From: Escherichia whittamii | GTDB taxonomy: Bacteria; Pseudomonadota; Gammaproteobacteria; Enterobacterales; Enterobacteriaceae | Direction: 5' to 3' | NCBI RefSeq assembly: GCF_014836715.1 | Contig: NZ_JACSQI010000004.1 | Location: 124,001 to 188,000 of the forward strand | DNA: 64,000 nt | Shown here: positions 33,361 through 46,520 of the stretch, piece after piece | Numbering within the stretch: the first letter of the stretch is position 1 | Layout: every line of letters starts with the position of its first letter | Made by a program: the position numbers and the translations under genes | Notes under the pieces: generated by a model | Database searches by the model: none | What the model saw: only the letters and a program-made list of their open reading frames with translations | What the model was told of the DNA's origin: nothing

Positions 33361-33587
33361 TATTTTGCTCCAGCAATTATGGTAGGGCATAGATGATGTT
33401 CAACGACACGGCGACCACTGACTGCCGGTAAATCCATTGTGCATCAGGCAGGGGAAAAGAAAATTAACCCAAATTATGTTTCACAATGAAACGTATGCTT
33501 TAATAAATGTTCCATAACGGAACCATGTCGAGTCTGGATAAGTAAATTTGCGATGCGGAACACCTTTTTGTCATAAGGGCGGAAAAT
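33361..33587. promoter_or_regulatory. Divergent control region dhaK / dhaR
   Basis: About 230 bases between divergent genes. In E. coli the DhaR-dependent dhaKLM promoter and the dhaR promoter lie here. A partly symmetric TATGTTTCACAATGAAACGTATG at about 33474-33496 (TGTTTCA / TGAAACG arms) is a plausible DhaR target. Confidence 0.5.
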
Positions 33588-35507
33588 ATGAATGACGGTT
33601 TTAACAACCAGCAACAGAGCATATCTCCCCTGATAGCAGCATCCTGGGAGCGATGCCGCAAGCTGATGAAACGGGAGTCATGGAGCGTACCGCATCAGGC
33701 TCGGGGCGTGACATTTGCTTCTATCTATCGGCGTAAGGAAGCGATGCTGGCACTCGGGCAAGCGGCACTGGAAGATGCCTGGGAATATATGGAATCGCGG
33801 GCGTGCGGACTGTTCATCCTTGATGAAACCGCCTGCATCCTTAGTCGTTATGGTGATCCGCAAACGCTGCGCCAGCTTAGTGTCCTGGGATTCAATGACG
33901 GCACGTATTGCTCAGAGGGAATTATTGGTACTTGTGCGCTATCGTTAGCGGCTATCTCCGGTCAGGCAGTGAAAACGATGGCCGATCAACATTTCAAGCA
34001 GGCGCTATGGGATTGGGCATTTTGTGCAACGCCACTGTTTGACAGTAAGGGCCGATTAACGGGAACGATAGCTCTGGCGTGTCCGGTTGAGCAAACCACC
34101 GCAGCCGATTTGCCGTTGACGCTGGCAATTGCACGCGAGGTAGGAAACTTACTGCTGACAGACAGTTTACTGGCTGAAACAAACCGGCATTTAAATCAGC
34201 TTAACGCCTTGCTGGAAAGTATGGACGATGGCGTGATTAGCTGGGACGAGCAGGGGCATTTGCAATTTATCAATGCTCAGGCGGCGCGCGTTTTGCGTCT
34301 GGATGCGGCGGCAAGCCAGGGAAGGGCGATCACTGAGCTATTAACGCTACCAACCGTATTGCAACAGGCAATAAAGCAGGCTCATCCGCTCAAACATGTG
34401 GAAGCAACTTTTGAAAGCCAGCACCAATTTATTGATGCGGTCATTACTCTTAAACCGATAATTGAAACGCAAGGGACCAGCTTTATCCTGTTGCTCCATC
34501 CGGTAGAACAAATGCGGCAATTGATGACCAGTCAATTAGGGAAAGTCAGCCATACCTTCGCCCATATGCCCCAGGACGATCCACAAACCCGCCGCTTGAT
34601 TCATTTTGGCCGTCAGGCGGCGCGCAGCAGCTTTCCTGTTCTTCTTTGTGGAGAAGAGGGCGTGGGCAAGGCACTGCTAAGTCAGGCAATTCACAATGAA
34701 AGCGAGCGTGCAGCGGGTCCCTATATCGCTGTTAATTGTGAGTTATATGGTGATGCGGCGCTGGCGGAAGAATTTATTGGTGGCGATCGCACGGAGAATG
34801 AAAATGGTCGTCTGAGTCGGCTGGAACTGGCGCATGGCGGTACGCTGTTTCTTGAAAAGATTGAATATCTGGCGGTGGAGTTACAGTCTGCTTTGCTTCA
34901 GGTTATCAAGCAGGGCGTCATCACGAGACTGGATGCGCGGCGTTTAATACCCATTGATGTCAAAGTGATTGCCACTACAACTGCGGACCTGGCAATGCTG
35001 GTGGAGCAAAATCGTTTTAGTCGCCAGCTGTATTACGCGCTGCATGCATTTGAAATTACCATCCCGCCTCTGCGGATGCGGCGCGGCAGCATTCCTGCGC
35101 TGGTGAATAACAAATTACGCAGTCTTGAAAAACGTTTCTCTACGCGTCTGAAAATTGATGACGATGCGCTCACCCGTCTGGTTTCCTGTGCATGGCCTGG
35201 CAATGATTTTGAACTTTACAGCGTCATCGAGAATCTTGCTCTGAGTTGCGATAACGGGCGCATTCGCGTCAGTGATTTGCCTGAACATTTGTTTACCGAA
35301 CAGGCGACAGATGATGTCAGCGCCACACGCCTTTCTACCAGTCTGTCATTTGCGGAAGTTGAAAAAGAGGCGATTATTAACGCAGCCCAGGTTACTGGCG
35401 GGCGTATTCAGGAAATGTCTGCATTATTGGGGATTGGCCGTACTACGCTGTGGCGAAAAATGAAGCAACATGGCATTGATGCGAGTCAGTTCAAGCGCCG
35501 TGGATAG
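33588..35507 (+). CDS. dhaR: Transcriptional activator of dhaKLM, DhaR
   Basis: 639 residues. N-terminal GAF-like and PAS parts (about 1-310; MDDGVISWDEQGHLQFIN is the PAS start), an AAA+ domain of the enhancer-binding type (about 315-560, LCGEEGVGKALL as Walker A) and a C-terminal Fis-type helix-turn-helix (MSALLGIGRTTLWRKMK). The GAFTGA loop needed to contact sigma-54 is missing (EEFIGGDRTENENG stands there), which fits the known use of sigma-70. DhaL-ADP activates it and DhaK represses it. The first 90 residues differ most from K-12. Confidence 0.96.
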   Translation: MNDGFNNQQQSISPLIAASWERCRKLMKRESWSVPHQARGVTFASIYRRKEAMLALGQAALEDAWEYMESRACGLFILDETACILSRYGDPQTLRQLSVLGFNDGTYCSEGIIGTCALSLAAISGQAVKTMADQHFKQALWDWAFCATPLFDSKGRLTGTIALACPVEQTTAADLPLTLAIAREVGNLLLTDSLLAETNRHLNQLNALLESMDDGVISWDEQGHLQFINAQAARVLRLDAAASQGRAITELLTLPTVLQQAIKQAHPLKHVEATFESQHQFIDAVITLKPIIETQGTSFILLLHPVEQMRQLMTSQLGKVSHTFAHMPQDDPQTRRLIHFGRQAARSSFPVLLCGEEGVGKALLSQAIHNESERAAGPYIAVNCELYGDAALAEEFIGGDRTENENGRLSRLELAHGGTLFLEKIEYLAVELQSALLQVIKQGVITRLDARRLIPIDVKVIATTTADLAMLVEQNRFSRQLYYALHAFEITIPPLRMRRGSIPALVNNKLRSLEKRFSTRLKIDDDALTRLVSCAWPGNDFELYSVIENLALSCDNGRIRVSDLPEHLFTEQATDDVSATRLSTSLSFAEVEKEAIINAAQVTGGRIQEMSALLGIGRTTLWRKMKQHGIDASQFKRRG

Positions 35508-35543
35508 CGGGAGTGTATGTCTCTCCCGCGAATGAGTTGCTAA

Positions 35544-35726
35544 TTAATAGCGGTCATGACCAGGGCTGCCATGATTTGGCCCACCATTTGAGGGTGGCAT
35601 TGGCTTACCGGAAGCCGCAGGACCACGCGGGCCATCGCTGTGGCGGTGATGATGGTGAGGAACACAGGCACTTAACAGGCTGGCGAAGACAATTGCTAGC
35701 AGGCTGAAGGTAAATGTTTTTTTCAT
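35544..35726 (-). CDS. Small His/Pro-rich predicted lipoprotein
   Basis: 60 residues from the ATG at 35726 (MKKTFTFSLLAIVFASLLSAC). A lipoprotein signal ends with the lipobox LSAC (Cys21), followed at once by VPHHHHRHSD and a Pro/Gly/Ser tail. The His run could bind metal. I do not recognise a named gene. It lies where K-12 has the ycgV autotransporter gene, which is absent here. An alternative start upstream would spoil the signal peptide. Confidence 0.7.
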   Translation of the reverse strand: MKKTFTFSLLAIVFASLLSACVPHHHHRHSDGPRGPAASGKPMPPSNGGPNHGSPGHDRY

Positions 35727-35849
35727 GACAAACTCTTGAACGGTTAATGCATTGTGATTGTTATCACATAAAAGCCACATTGTTAATATTGCCAGGAGTC
35801 TGATTATGAATTTCGGTAACTCAGAATTGGAAGAAGCAACATAGCAGGC

Positions 35850-35886
35850 AAAAAAAAAGCCATTATGTGCGACTCACATAATGGCT
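35850..35886 (-). terminator. Terminator of ychF
   Basis: AGCCATTATGTG / CACATAATGGCT form a perfect 12-bp stem, followed on the minus strand by a run of nine T. Confidence 0.92.
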
Positions 35887-35916
35887 CATTATTAACCGCT
35901 CGGGTATTACGCGGAA

Positions 35917-37008
35917 TTAGACGTTGAACAGGAAGTTCATCACATCGCCATCTTTAACGATGTAATCTTTACCTTCTGCACGCATTTTGCCTGCTTCTTT
36001 CGCGCCTTGTTCACCTTTGTAAGTGATGAAATCTTCAAACGAGATGGTTTGTGCACGGATAAAGCCTTTTTCAAAATCAGTATGGATTTTGCCTGCTGCC
36101 TGCGGAGCAGTTGCACCAACCGGAATGGTCCATGCGCGCACTTCTTTCACCCCAGCGGTGAAGTAAGTTTGCAGGTTCAGCAGTTTATAACCGGCACGGA
36201 TCACACGGTTCAGGCCCGGTTCTTCCAGTCCCAGTTCCTGCATAAATTCGTCACGTTCTTCGTCGTCCAGTTCGGCAATGTCTGCTTCAACAGCAGCACA
36301 AACCGGAACTACAATAGAGCCTTCTTTCGCCGCGATTTCACGTACCTGGTCAAGATACGGGTTGTTTTCAAAACCGTCTTCGTTGACGTTGGCAATGTAC
36401 ATCGTTGGTTTCAGCGTCAGGAAGCTCAGGTAACGGATAGCCGCTTTCTCTTCTGCACTTAAATCCAGCGCGCGCAGCATACCTGCGTTTTCCAGCTGTG
36501 GCAGGCATTTTTCCAGCACCGCCAGTTCGGCTTTCGCGTCTTTATCGCCACCTTTGGCTTTCTTCTGTACGCGATGAATCGCACGTTCACAGGTGTCGAG
36601 ATCCGCCAGTGCCAGTTCGGTGTTGATAACTTCAATATCGTCCGCCGGGTTAACTTTGCCGGAAACGTGAATGATATTGTCATTTTCAAAGCAGCGAACA
36701 ACGTGGCCGATCGCTTCGGTTTCACGAATGTTGGTCAGGAACTGGTTACCCAGACCTTCACCTTTCGACGCGCCCTTTACCAGACCGGCGATATCGACAA
36801 ATTCCATGGTAGTGGGAAGCGTACGCTGCGGTTTTACGATTTCAGCCAGTTGATCCAGGCGAGGGTCAGGCATTGGTACGACGCCCGTGTTCGGCTCGAT
36901 GGTACAGAATGGAAAGTTGGCCGCTTCAATACCGGCTTTGGTCAGCGCGTTGAACAGGGTAGATTTCCCGACGTTGGGCAAACCGACGATACCGCATTTG
37001 AATCCCAT
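35917..37008 (-). CDS. ychF: Redox-responsive ATPase YchF (OLA1 family)
   Basis: 363 residues. An Obg-like P-loop domain ([15 protein letters not shown] at about 8-22) and a C-terminal TGS domain. It prefers ATP over GTP and binds ribosomes; in E. coli it dampens the response to hydrogen peroxide. It shares its direction with pth, 116 bases upstream. Confidence 0.97.
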   Translation of the reverse strand: MGFKCGIVGLPNVGKSTLFNALTKAGIEAANFPFCTIEPNTGVVPMPDPRLDQLAEIVKPQRTLPTTMEFVDIAGLVKGASKGEGLGNQFLTNIRETEAIGHVVRCFENDNIIHVSGKVNPADDIEVINTELALADLDTCERAIHRVQKKAKGGDKDAKAELAVLEKCLPQLENAGMLRALDLSAEEKAAIRYLSFLTLKPTMYIANVNEDGFENNPYLDQVREIAAKEGSIVVPVCAAVEADIAELDDEERDEFMQELGLEEPGLNRVIRAGYKLLNLQTYFTAGVKEVRAWTIPVGATAPQAAGKIHTDFEKGFIRAQTISFEDFITYKGEQGAKEAGKMRAEGKDYIVKDGDVMNFLFNV

Positions 37009-37124
37009 GATTTAAATCACCTTAATATCTTAATAATCAACCTGTTATCACAAACAGATTGCAGAAATGGAAATAACTTTGCCTATTATACACGGCACTC
37101 GGCAAAAATGCCGCAGACAACGAC

Positions 37125-37709
37125 TTATTGCGCTTTAAAGGCGTGCAATCGGTTCGTTGCTTTGGTCAAACCATCTGTAAACCACATTTCAGTACAACGC
37201 GCCGCTTCGTCGATGGCTTCATCAATTAACTTCTGTTCACTAACAGGCGGTTTGCCTAACACAAACCCGACAACTTTGTTTTTATCGCCCGGATGACCGA
37301 TTCCGATGCGTAAACGGTGAAAGTTAGGGTTATTACCCAATTTACTGATGATGTCTTTCAGTCCATTGTGACCACCGTGGCCACCGCCCAATTTGAATTT
37401 GGCAACGCCCGGGGGCAGATCCAGTTCGTCGTGAGCGACCAGAATTTCATCCGGATTAATGCGGAAAAAACTGGCCATCGCGGCGACGGCTTTGCCGCTG
37501 AGATTCATAAATGTGGTCGGTACTAACAGGCGGACATCTTCGCCTCCGAGGGTAACTCGCGAGGTATAACCAAAGAATTTAGCCTCTTCGCGCAGTGGAG
37601 CGCGTAAACGCTCCGCCAGTAAGTCAACGAACCAGGCGCCAGCATTATGTCGCGTTGCGGCGTATTCAGCGCCAGGGTTCGCCAGGCCGACAATCAATTT
37701 AATCGTCAC
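37125..37709 (-). CDS. pth: Peptidyl-tRNA hydrolase
   Basis: 194 residues. The catalytic His is in [12 protein letters not shown] (residue 21, His20 of the mature numbering), with Asn11 and Asp94 of the site also in place. It cleaves peptidyl-tRNA released from stalled ribosomes and is essential. Likely co-transcribed with ychF. Confidence 0.98.
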
Positions 37710-37986
37710 GTTTTTTTGTCCTGAGTGAGTACATAACTGGCGCGTAGTTTACTGGTTGCGGCCCCGCTTGACAAAAAACAGCGTGTTAAGCGCAGATAAC
37801 GTAATAATTGCCTGTGTCGACTATTAGAAAGTCAAGGCGTTCAGACGTTTATTTGTAAAGTTTTGTTGAAACGAGGGTTGTAATTGTGATCACGCCCGCA
37901 CATAACCTACAGAGTGTTGTCTATACTTTACACATAAGGAAGAGGGGTATTCCCTGTTACAACCCAGAAAGTTCCGGAGGTGACAC

Positions 37987-38265
37987 ATGAAACGCAAAAA
38001 CGCTTCGTTACTCGGTAACGTGCTCATGGGGTTGGGTCTGGTGGTGATGGTGGTTGGTGTGGGGTATTCAATCCTCAACCAGTTACCACAGTTTGATATG
38101 CCCCAGTATTTCGCACACGGTGCAGTGCTGAGTATTTTCGTCGGTGCCATTCTCTGGCTGGCGGGAGCCCGTGTTGGCGGGCATGAACAGGTGTGCGATC
38201 GTTACTGGTGGGTTCGCCACTATGACAAACGTTGCCGCCGTAGCGATAATCGCCGTCATAGCTAA
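37987..38265 (+). CDS. ychH: Stress-induced inner membrane protein YchH
   Basis: 92 residues with two membrane helices (about 8-30 and 44-62) and a basic tail (DKRCRRSDNRRHS). It equals the K-12 length. In E. coli it is induced by stress and controlled by cAMP-CRP; a TGTGATCACG sequence at about 37886-37895 could be one half of a CRP site. It is divergent from pth. Confidence 0.93.
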   Translation: MKRKNASLLGNVLMGLGLVVMVVGVGYSILNQLPQFDMPQYFAHGAVLSIFVGAILWLAGARVGGHEQVCDRYWWVRHYDKRCRRSDNRRHS

Positions 38266-38324
38266 CAAATAATGTAGTTTGCTGACCAGTCAGTTTACGC
38301 TGACTGGTCAATCTCATACCTTTC

Positions 38325-40004
38325 TTACAAATCCGCCATCGCCGCGCTACGATTCGGGAAGAACGCCAGACGACCCGGGATCGGTTGAATACCGGAACGA
38401 GCCATTGTGCGCAGTGGCTGGAATTCCACATTACACACGCGCAGTTCACACCCTTCAGGCAGGCGTTTCACAAAACGCTGGAACGCATCAAGACCACCCG
38501 CATCAAGCACCGGAACGGCATCCCACTTCAGAATAACAATTCGTTTGCCTTCCAGACGTGATTCCAGATCGGTGAACAGACCTTCAGCTGCCGCGAAAAA
38601 CAGCGGGCCAATAACACGCAAGACCAACACATCGTCTGGAACGTCTACTGCCACCGGAGCCAGGCGAGTCATACGGGCGATACGGCGCATAAACAGCAGC
38701 GATGCCAGTACGATCCCCACACTGATGGCAATAACCATATCAAACAGCACGGTCAATGACATACACAGCAGCATGACGATGATGTCATCTTTCGGTGCAT
38801 GACGCAGCAAATCGACCACTTTATGCGCTTCACTCATGTTCCACGCCACCATCAATAGCAGGGCAGCCATTGCGGAAAGCGGCAGCCAGGAAAGCAGCGG
38901 CGCCAGTACCAGCAGGGCGAGAATAACCAGAATAGAGTGGATCACCGCCGAGATGGGGGAAGTTGCTCCGGCACGGACGTTAGCGGCAGAACGCGCGATT
39001 GCAGCTGTAGCGGTAATACCACCAAAGAACGGAGCGATAATATTCCCCAATCCCTGTCCAACCAGTTCGCTGTTCGCTTTGTGTTTAGTCCCGGTCATAC
39101 CGTCCAGTACCACTGCGCAGAGCAGAGATTCGATTGCCCCGAGCATTGCCATTGAGAATGCCGCAGGCAGCAGGGTACGAATGGAGTCCCATGTAAGCGT
39201 AAATTCTGAATTGGGCAGATCCCACGGCAGCACCAACTGTGGCAGCAGTTGTGGAATACCGTTACCCTGAGAACCATCGGCCAGAACGTAGTGGAATTGC
39301 GACCCGATGGTAGCAACATGTCCGCCGAGCAGGTTAACAATCCCCATCACCGCGCAACCTGCCAGCAAGGCCGGAAGGTGGCCGGGTAAGCGAATGCCCA
39401 AACGTGGCCAGAAAATCAGAATACCAAGCGTCACAATACCAATTGCGGCATCGCCTACGTTAATGGTCGGCAGCGCCATAACTAATGCGCCGACTTTTTG
39501 TAGATAATGTTCCGGGACATGGGCCATTTGCAGACCGAGAAAATCTTTAATCTGCATCGTACCGATGGTGATCCCGATACCTGAGGTGAAACCTAAGGTG
39601 ACGGAAACCGGAATATATTCAATCAGGCGACCAAAGCGTGCCAGACCCATCAGGATCAAAAAGATCCCCGACAACAACGTCGCAACCAGCAGCCCTGCCA
39701 GTCCAAATTGTTGCGAAACGGGATAGAGTATTACCACAAATGCCGCAGTCGGACCGGATACGCTAAAGCGCGATCCTCCCGTCAGAGCAATGACAATCCC
39801 CGCAACAGCAGCGGTATATAAACCGTACTGTGGCGCCACACCACTACCAATAGCCAACGCCATCGCCAGCGGGATAGCAATAATCCCGACGGTTATCCCG
39901 GCAATCAGGTCACGGGTAAACCGTGCAGTAGTATATTTTTCTTTCCAGCAAGCGTCGATCAGAGCGCGGAAAGGCATCACATGTGAGGAAAATATTTTGT
40001 TCAC
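38325..40004 (-). CDS. dauA: C4-dicarboxylic acid transporter DauA
   Basis: 559 residues, an SLC26/SulP transporter: about 12-14 membrane helices (to about 440) and a cytoplasmic STAS domain (about 445-550). In E. coli it takes up succinate, aspartate and fumarate at acidic pH under aerobic conditions. Formerly ychM. Convergent with ychH. Confidence 0.96.
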   Translation of the reverse strand: MNKIFSSHVMPFRALIDACWKEKYTTARFTRDLIAGITVGIIAIPLAMALAIGSGVAPQYGLYTAAVAGIVIALTGGSRFSVSGPTAAFVVILYPVSQQFGLAGLLVATLLSGIFLILMGLARFGRLIEYIPVSVTLGFTSGIGITIGTMQIKDFLGLQMAHVPEHYLQKVGALVMALPTINVGDAAIGIVTLGILIFWPRLGIRLPGHLPALLAGCAVMGIVNLLGGHVATIGSQFHYVLADGSQGNGIPQLLPQLVLPWDLPNSEFTLTWDSIRTLLPAAFSMAMLGAIESLLCAVVLDGMTGTKHKANSELVGQGLGNIIAPFFGGITATAAIARSAANVRAGATSPISAVIHSILVILALLVLAPLLSWLPLSAMAALLLMVAWNMSEAHKVVDLLRHAPKDDIIVMLLCMSLTVLFDMVIAISVGIVLASLLFMRRIARMTRLAPVAVDVPDDVLVLRVIGPLFFAAAEGLFTDLESRLEGKRIVILKWDAVPVLDAGGLDAFQRFVKRLPEGCELRVCNVEFQPLRTMARSGIQPIPGRLAFFPNRSAAMADL

Positions 40005-40087
40005 AATAATGTTTCATCCGTGAGCGCATCATCTGTCAACTAAATGGCAGGTGAAGGAGGCATAGGTCATACAAATGGATATTACAG

Positions 40088-40111
40088 ACAAAAAAACCCG
40101 CCGCAGCGGGT
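40088..40111 (-). terminator. Terminator of prs
   Basis: CCCGC / GCGGG stem at 40097-40110, followed on the minus strand by GTTTTTTTG, 18 bases after the prs stop. Confidence 0.85.
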
Positions 40112-40128
40112 CTTTGAGCCGGGTTCGA

Positions 40129-41202
<1,074 letters not shown>

Positions 41203-41226
41203 TCACCGAAACTCAGCTTGCCCGGC

Positions 41227-42077
41227 TTAAAGCATGGCTCTGTGCAATGGGGAAAGGTTGACGCCTTTCGCCACAAAGCCATTGAGCCATTCCGGGGCTT
41301 GCTCTAGCACCTGGCGGGCTTCAGACTCTGTATCAAATTCAGCAAAGACACAGGCCCCTGTCCCAGTCAGGCGCGACGGGGCGTATTCTAACAGCCAGGA
41401 AAGCACCGCATCAACCTCGCGAAAACGTTTTCTTGCGATAACCTCGCAATCATTGCTGAATTCACATTTTAGCAACGTTTCTATTGACCTTTTCGGCGTG
41501 TTGCGCGGGAGTTCGGGATCTTTAAAAATCATTGGTGTAGGAATACTCACGCCAGGGTGCGCAACCAGATACCATTTCTCTGGTGGATTCACCGGCGTTA
41601 ATATTTCGCCAACCCCTTCAGCAAAAGCAGCATGACCACGGACAAAGACCGGAACATCTGCGCCCAGCGTCAGACCGATTTCTGCCAACTCATCAACGCT
41701 GAGTCCGCATTGCCACAGATGATTTAAAGCCACCAGAACTGTTGCGGCATTGGATGAACCACCGCCCAGACCACCGCCCATAGGCAAACGCTTGTCAATG
41801 CTGATATCTGCACCGCTTCCTGTCGGAAGACGTCCGCTGGCGGCGGCTGCTTTCATCAACAACCGTGCCGCGCGAACAATCAGATTATCTTCGTGTTCCA
41901 CACCTTCAACGGGGGTTAACAGGCAGATTTCCCCATCGTTGCGAAGTTCAATACTGATGGTGTCGCCGTAATCCAGGAACTGAAACAGCGTTTGCAGCGT
42001 GTGATAGCCGTCCGCACGCTGACCGGTAATGTATAAAAACAGATTAAGCTTTGCCGGAGAGGGCCACTGAGTCCGCA

Positions 42078-42078
<1 letters not shown>
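41227..42078 (-). CDS. ispE: 4-diphosphocytidyl-2-C-methyl-D-erythritol kinase
   Basis: 283 residues, a GHMP kinase (ATP loop [16 protein letters not shown]). It carries out the ATP-dependent step of the MEP route to isoprenoids. Its start overlaps the lolB stop by one base (TAATG), so the two are translationally linked. Confidence 0.98.
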
Positions 42079-42770
<692 letters not shown>

Positions 42771-42914
42771 CTATGTTCAAGTTGTCTTAATTGCCAGAAT
42801 CTAACGGGTTTAGGCAATTACTCCAAAAGGGGGCGCTCTCTTTTATTGAACTCACGCATCCTGTATGATGCGAGCAGACTAACCATATCAACGTTGGTAT
42901 TATTTCCCGCAGAC

Positions 42915-44171
42915 ATGACCCTTTTAGCACTCGGTATTAACCATAAAACGGCACCTGTATCGCTACGAGAGCGTGTATCGTTTTCGCCGGACAAGCTCGA
43001 TCAGGCGCTTGACAGCCTGCTCGCGCAGCCGATGGTGCAGGGCGGCGTGGTGCTGTCGACGTGTAACCGCACAGAACTTTATCTTAGCGTTGAAGAGCAG
43101 GATAACCTGCAAGAGGCGCTCATTCGCTGGTTGTGCGACTACCACAATCTTAACGAAGAAGATCTGCGTAATAGCCTCTACTGGCATCAGGATAACGATG
43201 CGGTCAGCCATTTAATGCGTGTTGCCAGTGGCCTGGATTCACTGGTATTGGGCGAGCCACAAATCCTCGGTCAGGTAAAAAAAGCCTTTGCTGATTCGCA
43301 AAAAGGTCATATGAAGGCCAGCGAACTGGAGCGCATGTTCCAGAAATCTTTCTCCGTGGCGAAACGCGTCCGCACTGAAACAGATATTGGCGCCAGTGCT
43401 GTATCTGTTGCATTTGCGGCTTGTACGCTGGCGCGGCAGATCTTTGAGTCGCTCTCTACGGTGACCGTACTGCTGGTTGGCGCGGGCGAAACCATCGAAC
43501 TGGTGGCACGTCATCTGCGCGAACACAAAGTACAGAAGATGATTATCGCCAACCGTACTCGCGAACGAGCCCAAATTCTGGCAGATGAAGTCGGCGCGGA
43601 AGTTATTGCCCTGAGCGATATCGACGAGCGTCTGCGTGAAGCCGATATCATCATCAGTTCCACCGCTAGCCCGTTGCCGATTATCGGTAAAGGCATGGTG
43701 GAGCGCGCATTAAAAAGTCGTCGCAACCAACCGATGCTGCTGGTGGATATTGCCGTCCCACGCGATGTAGAGCCAGAAGTTGGCAAACTGGCGAATGCCT
43801 ACCTTTACAGCGTTGATGATCTGCAAAGCATTATTTCGCACAACTTGGCGCAGCGTAAAGCTGCTGCAGTTGAGGCGGAAACTATCGTCGCCCAGGAAAC
43901 CAGCGAATTCATGGCGTGGTTGCGCGCACAAAGTGCCAGCGAAACCATTCGCGATTATCGCAGTCAGGCTGAACAGGTTCGCGATGAGTTAACCGCCAAA
44001 GCGTTAGCGGCCCTTGAACAAGGGGGCGATGCGCAAGCCATTATGCAGGATCTGGCATGGAAACTGACAAACCGCCTGATCCATGCGCCAACGAAATCAC
44101 TTCAACAGGCTGCCCGTGACGGGGATAACGAACGCCTGAATATTCTGCGCGACAGCCTCGGGCTGGAGTAG
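42915..44171 (+). CDS. hemA: Glutamyl-tRNA reductase
   Basis: 418 residues from the ATG at 42915 ([14 protein letters not shown]); the frame is open far upstream, but this start gives the family length. Catalytic Cys50 in [17 protein letters not shown]-binding domain [17 protein letters not shown]-terminal dimer helix. It reduces glutamyl-tRNA-Glu to glutamate semialdehyde, the first and regulated step of heme synthesis. Heme-controlled proteolysis acts on its N-terminus in E. coli. Confidence 0.98.
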   Translation: MTLLALGINHKTAPVSLRERVSFSPDKLDQALDSLLAQPMVQGGVVLSTCNRTELYLSVEEQDNLQEALIRWLCDYHNLNEEDLRNSLYWHQDNDAVSHLMRVASGLDSLVLGEPQILGQVKKAFADSQKGHMKASELERMFQKSFSVAKRVRTETDIGASAVSVAFAACTLARQIFESLSTVTVLLVGAGETIELVARHLREHKVQKMIIANRTRERAQILADEVGAEVIALSDIDERLREADIIISSTASPLPIIGKGMVERALKSRRNQPMLLVDIAVPRDVEPEVGKLANAYLYSVDDLQSIISHNLAQRKAAAVEAETIVAQETSEFMAWLRAQSASETIRDYRSQAEQVRDELTAKALAALEQGGDAQAIMQDLAWKLTNRLIHAPTKSLQQAARDGDNERLNILRDSLGLE

Positions 44172-44212
44172 CAGTACATCATTTTCTTTTTTTACAGGGT
44201 GCATTTACGCCT

Positions 44213-45295
44213 ATGAAGCCTTCTATAGTTGCCAAACTGGAAGCCCTGCATGAACGCCATGAAGAAGTTCAGGCACTGCTGGGTGATGCGCAAACCATCG
44301 CCGACCAGGAACGTTTTCGCGCATTATCACGTGAATATGCGCAATTAAGTGATGTTTCGCGCTGTTTTACCGACTGGCAACAGGTTCAGGAAGATATCGA
44401 AACCGCGCAGATGATGCTCGACGATCCGGAAATGCGCGAGATGGCGCAGGACGAACTGCGTGAAGCCAAAGAAAAAAGCGAGCAACTGGAGCAACAGTTA
44501 CAGGTTCTTTTGCTGCCAAAAGATCCCGATGATGAACGCAATGCATTTCTTGAAGTGCGTGCCGGAACCGGCGGCGATGAAGCTGCGCTGTTTGCTGGCG
44601 ATCTGTTCCGTATGTACAGCCGCTACGCGGAGGCACGTCGCTGGCGAGTGGAAATCATGAGCGCCAGCGAGGGTGAACATGGCGGGTACAAAGAGATCAT
44701 CGCCAAAATTAGCGGTGATGGCGTATATGGTCGTCTGAAATTTGAATCTGGCGGCCATCGCGTGCAGCGTGTTCCAGCGACGGAATCGCAAGGGCGTATT
44801 CATACTTCCGCTTGTACCGTTGCGGTAATGCCGGAACTGCCGGAAGCAGAGCTACCGGATATCAACCCGGCAGATTTGCGTATCGATACTTTCCGTTCCT
44901 CAGGTGCGGGTGGTCAGCACGTCAACACCACCGATTCGGCAATCCGTATTACTCACTTGCCGACCGGTATTGTTGTTGAATGTCAGGATGAACGTTCGCA
45001 GCATAAAAACAAAGCGAAGGCGCTTTCTGTGCTAGGTGCTCGTATCCATGCTGCGGAAATGGCAAAACGCCAGCAGGCAGAAGCCTCCACTCGTCGCAAC
45101 TTGCTGGGCAGCGGCGATCGCAGCGATCGTAACCGTACCTATAACTTCCCGCAGGGGCGCGTTACCGATCACCGTATCAACCTGACGCTCTACCGTCTGG
45201 ATGAAGTGATGGAGGGTAAACTGGATATGCTGATAGAACCGATCGTCCAGGAACATCAGGCCGACCAACTGGCGGCGTTGTCCGAGCAGGAATAA
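44213..45295 (+). CDS. prfA: Peptide chain release factor 1
   Basis: 360 residues. The PAT anticodon-like tripeptide ([10 protein letters not shown]) and the GGQ motif ([12 protein letters not shown]) are present. It terminates translation at UAA and UAG. Its stop overlaps the start of prmC (TAATG), the enzyme that methylates the Gln of the GGQ. Confidence 0.99.
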   Translation: MKPSIVAKLEALHERHEEVQALLGDAQTIADQERFRALSREYAQLSDVSRCFTDWQQVQEDIETAQMMLDDPEMREMAQDELREAKEKSEQLEQQLQVLLLPKDPDDERNAFLEVRAGTGGDEAALFAGDLFRMYSRYAEARRWRVEIMSASEGEHGGYKEIIAKISGDGVYGRLKFESGGHRVQRVPATESQGRIHTSACTVAVMPELPEAELPDINPADLRIDTFRSSGAGGQHVNTTDSAIRITHLPTGIVVECQDERSQHKNKAKALSVLGARIHAAEMAKRQQAEASTRRNLLGSGDRSDRNRTYNFPQGRVTDHRINLTLYRLDEVMEGKLDMLIEPIVQEHQADQLAALSEQE

Positions 45296-46128
45296 TGGAA
45301 TATCAACACTGGTTACGTGAAGCAATAAGCCAACTTCAGGCGAGCGAAAGCCCGCGGCGCGATGCTGAAATCCTGCTGGAACATGTTACCGGCAAGGGGC
45401 GCACTTATATTCTCGCCTTTGGTGAAACGCAGTTGACTGAAGAGCAATGTGAGCAACTCGACGCGCTTTTAGCCCGTCGTCGTGCCGGTGAACCTATTGC
45501 CCATTTAACCGGTGTGCGTGAGTTCTGGTCGTTGCCGTTATTTGTTTCGCCAGCGACCTTAATTCCTCGTCCGGACACTGAATGTCTGGTGGAACAGGCG
45601 TTGACGCGATTGCCTGAACAACCTTGTCGCATTCTCGATCTTGGAACTGGCACTGGGGCGATTGCCCTGGCATTGGCCAGCGAACGCCCGGATTGCGATG
45701 TTACGGCGGTTGACCGAATGCCTGACGCTGTCGCGCTTGCGAAGCGCAATGCGCAAAATCTGGCGATCACAAATATCCACATCCTGCAAAGCGACTGGTT
45801 TAGTGCGCTTGTCGGACAGCAGTTTGCGATGATTGTCAGCAATCCACCGTATATCGACGAGCAGGATCCACATCTTCAACAAGGCGATGTCCGCTTTGAG
45901 CCACTCACTGCGCTGGTTGCGGCAGACAGTGGAATGGCGGACATCGTGCATATCATCGAACAGTCGCGTAACGCGCTGGTATCCGGCGGCTTTCTGCTTC
46001 TGGAACATGGTTGGCAGCAGGGCGAAGCGGTGCGGCTGGCATTTATCCACGCGGGTTATTGTGAAGTTGAAACCTGTCGGGACTATGGTGATAACGAGCG
46101 CGTAACGCTCGGTCGCTATTATCGATGA
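45295..46128 (+). CDS. prmC: Release factor glutamine methyltransferase
   Basis: 277 residues. The SAM-binding motif ILDLGTGTGAIALAL and the NPPY motif (IVSNPPYIDEQD) mark an N5-glutamine methyltransferase. It modifies the GGQ glutamine of RF1 and RF2. It overlaps prfA upstream and sirB2 downstream by a few bases. Confidence 0.98.
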   Translation: MEYQHWLREAISQLQASESPRRDAEILLEHVTGKGRTYILAFGETQLTEEQCEQLDALLARRRAGEPIAHLTGVREFWSLPLFVSPATLIPRPDTECLVEQALTRLPEQPCRILDLGTGTGAIALALASERPDCDVTAVDRMPDAVALAKRNAQNLAITNIHILQSDWFSALVGQQFAMIVSNPPYIDEQDPHLQQGDVRFEPLTALVAADSGMADIVHIIEQSRNALVSGGFLLLEHGWQQGEAVRLAFIHAGYCEVETCRDYGDNERVTLGRYYR

Positions 46129-46517
46129 TAAATTTTACTACGCTGTTTAGCGTTCATCTCATTAGCATCGCGCTTTCTGTTGGGCTATTAACCCTACGAT
46201 TCTGGCTACGTTACCAGGAGCATCCACAGGCATTCGCTCGTTGGACGCGCATTGTGCCGCCGGTTGTCGACACGGTGTTATTACTTAGCGGCATCGCGCT
46301 GATGGCTAAAGCGCACATCCTGCCATTTTCCGGGCAGGCACAATGGCTGACTGAAAAGCTGTTTGGAGTTATCATTTATATCGTTTTGGGTTTTATTGCA
46401 CTCGATTATCGTCGGATGCACAGTCAGCAGGTGCGCATTATTGCCTTCCCGCTGGCGCTGGTGGTGCTGTACATCATCATTAAACTCGCCACCACAAAAG
46501 TACCGTTACTGGGGTAA
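46125..46517 (+). CDS. ychQ: SirB2 family inner membrane protein
   Basis: 130 residues with four predicted membrane helices. The SirB family name comes from a Salmonella locus affecting invasion gene expression; the function is not known. It overlaps prmC by 4 bases (ATGA), and sirB1 begins 3 bases after its stop, so all belong to the hemA-kdsA cluster. Confidence 0.94.
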   Translation: MINFTTLFSVHLISIALSVGLLTLRFWLRYQEHPQAFARWTRIVPPVVDTVLLLSGIALMAKAHILPFSGQAQWLTEKLFGVIIYIVLGFIALDYRRMHSQQVRIIAFPLALVVLYIIIKLATTKVPLLG

Positions 46518-46520
46518 GTC

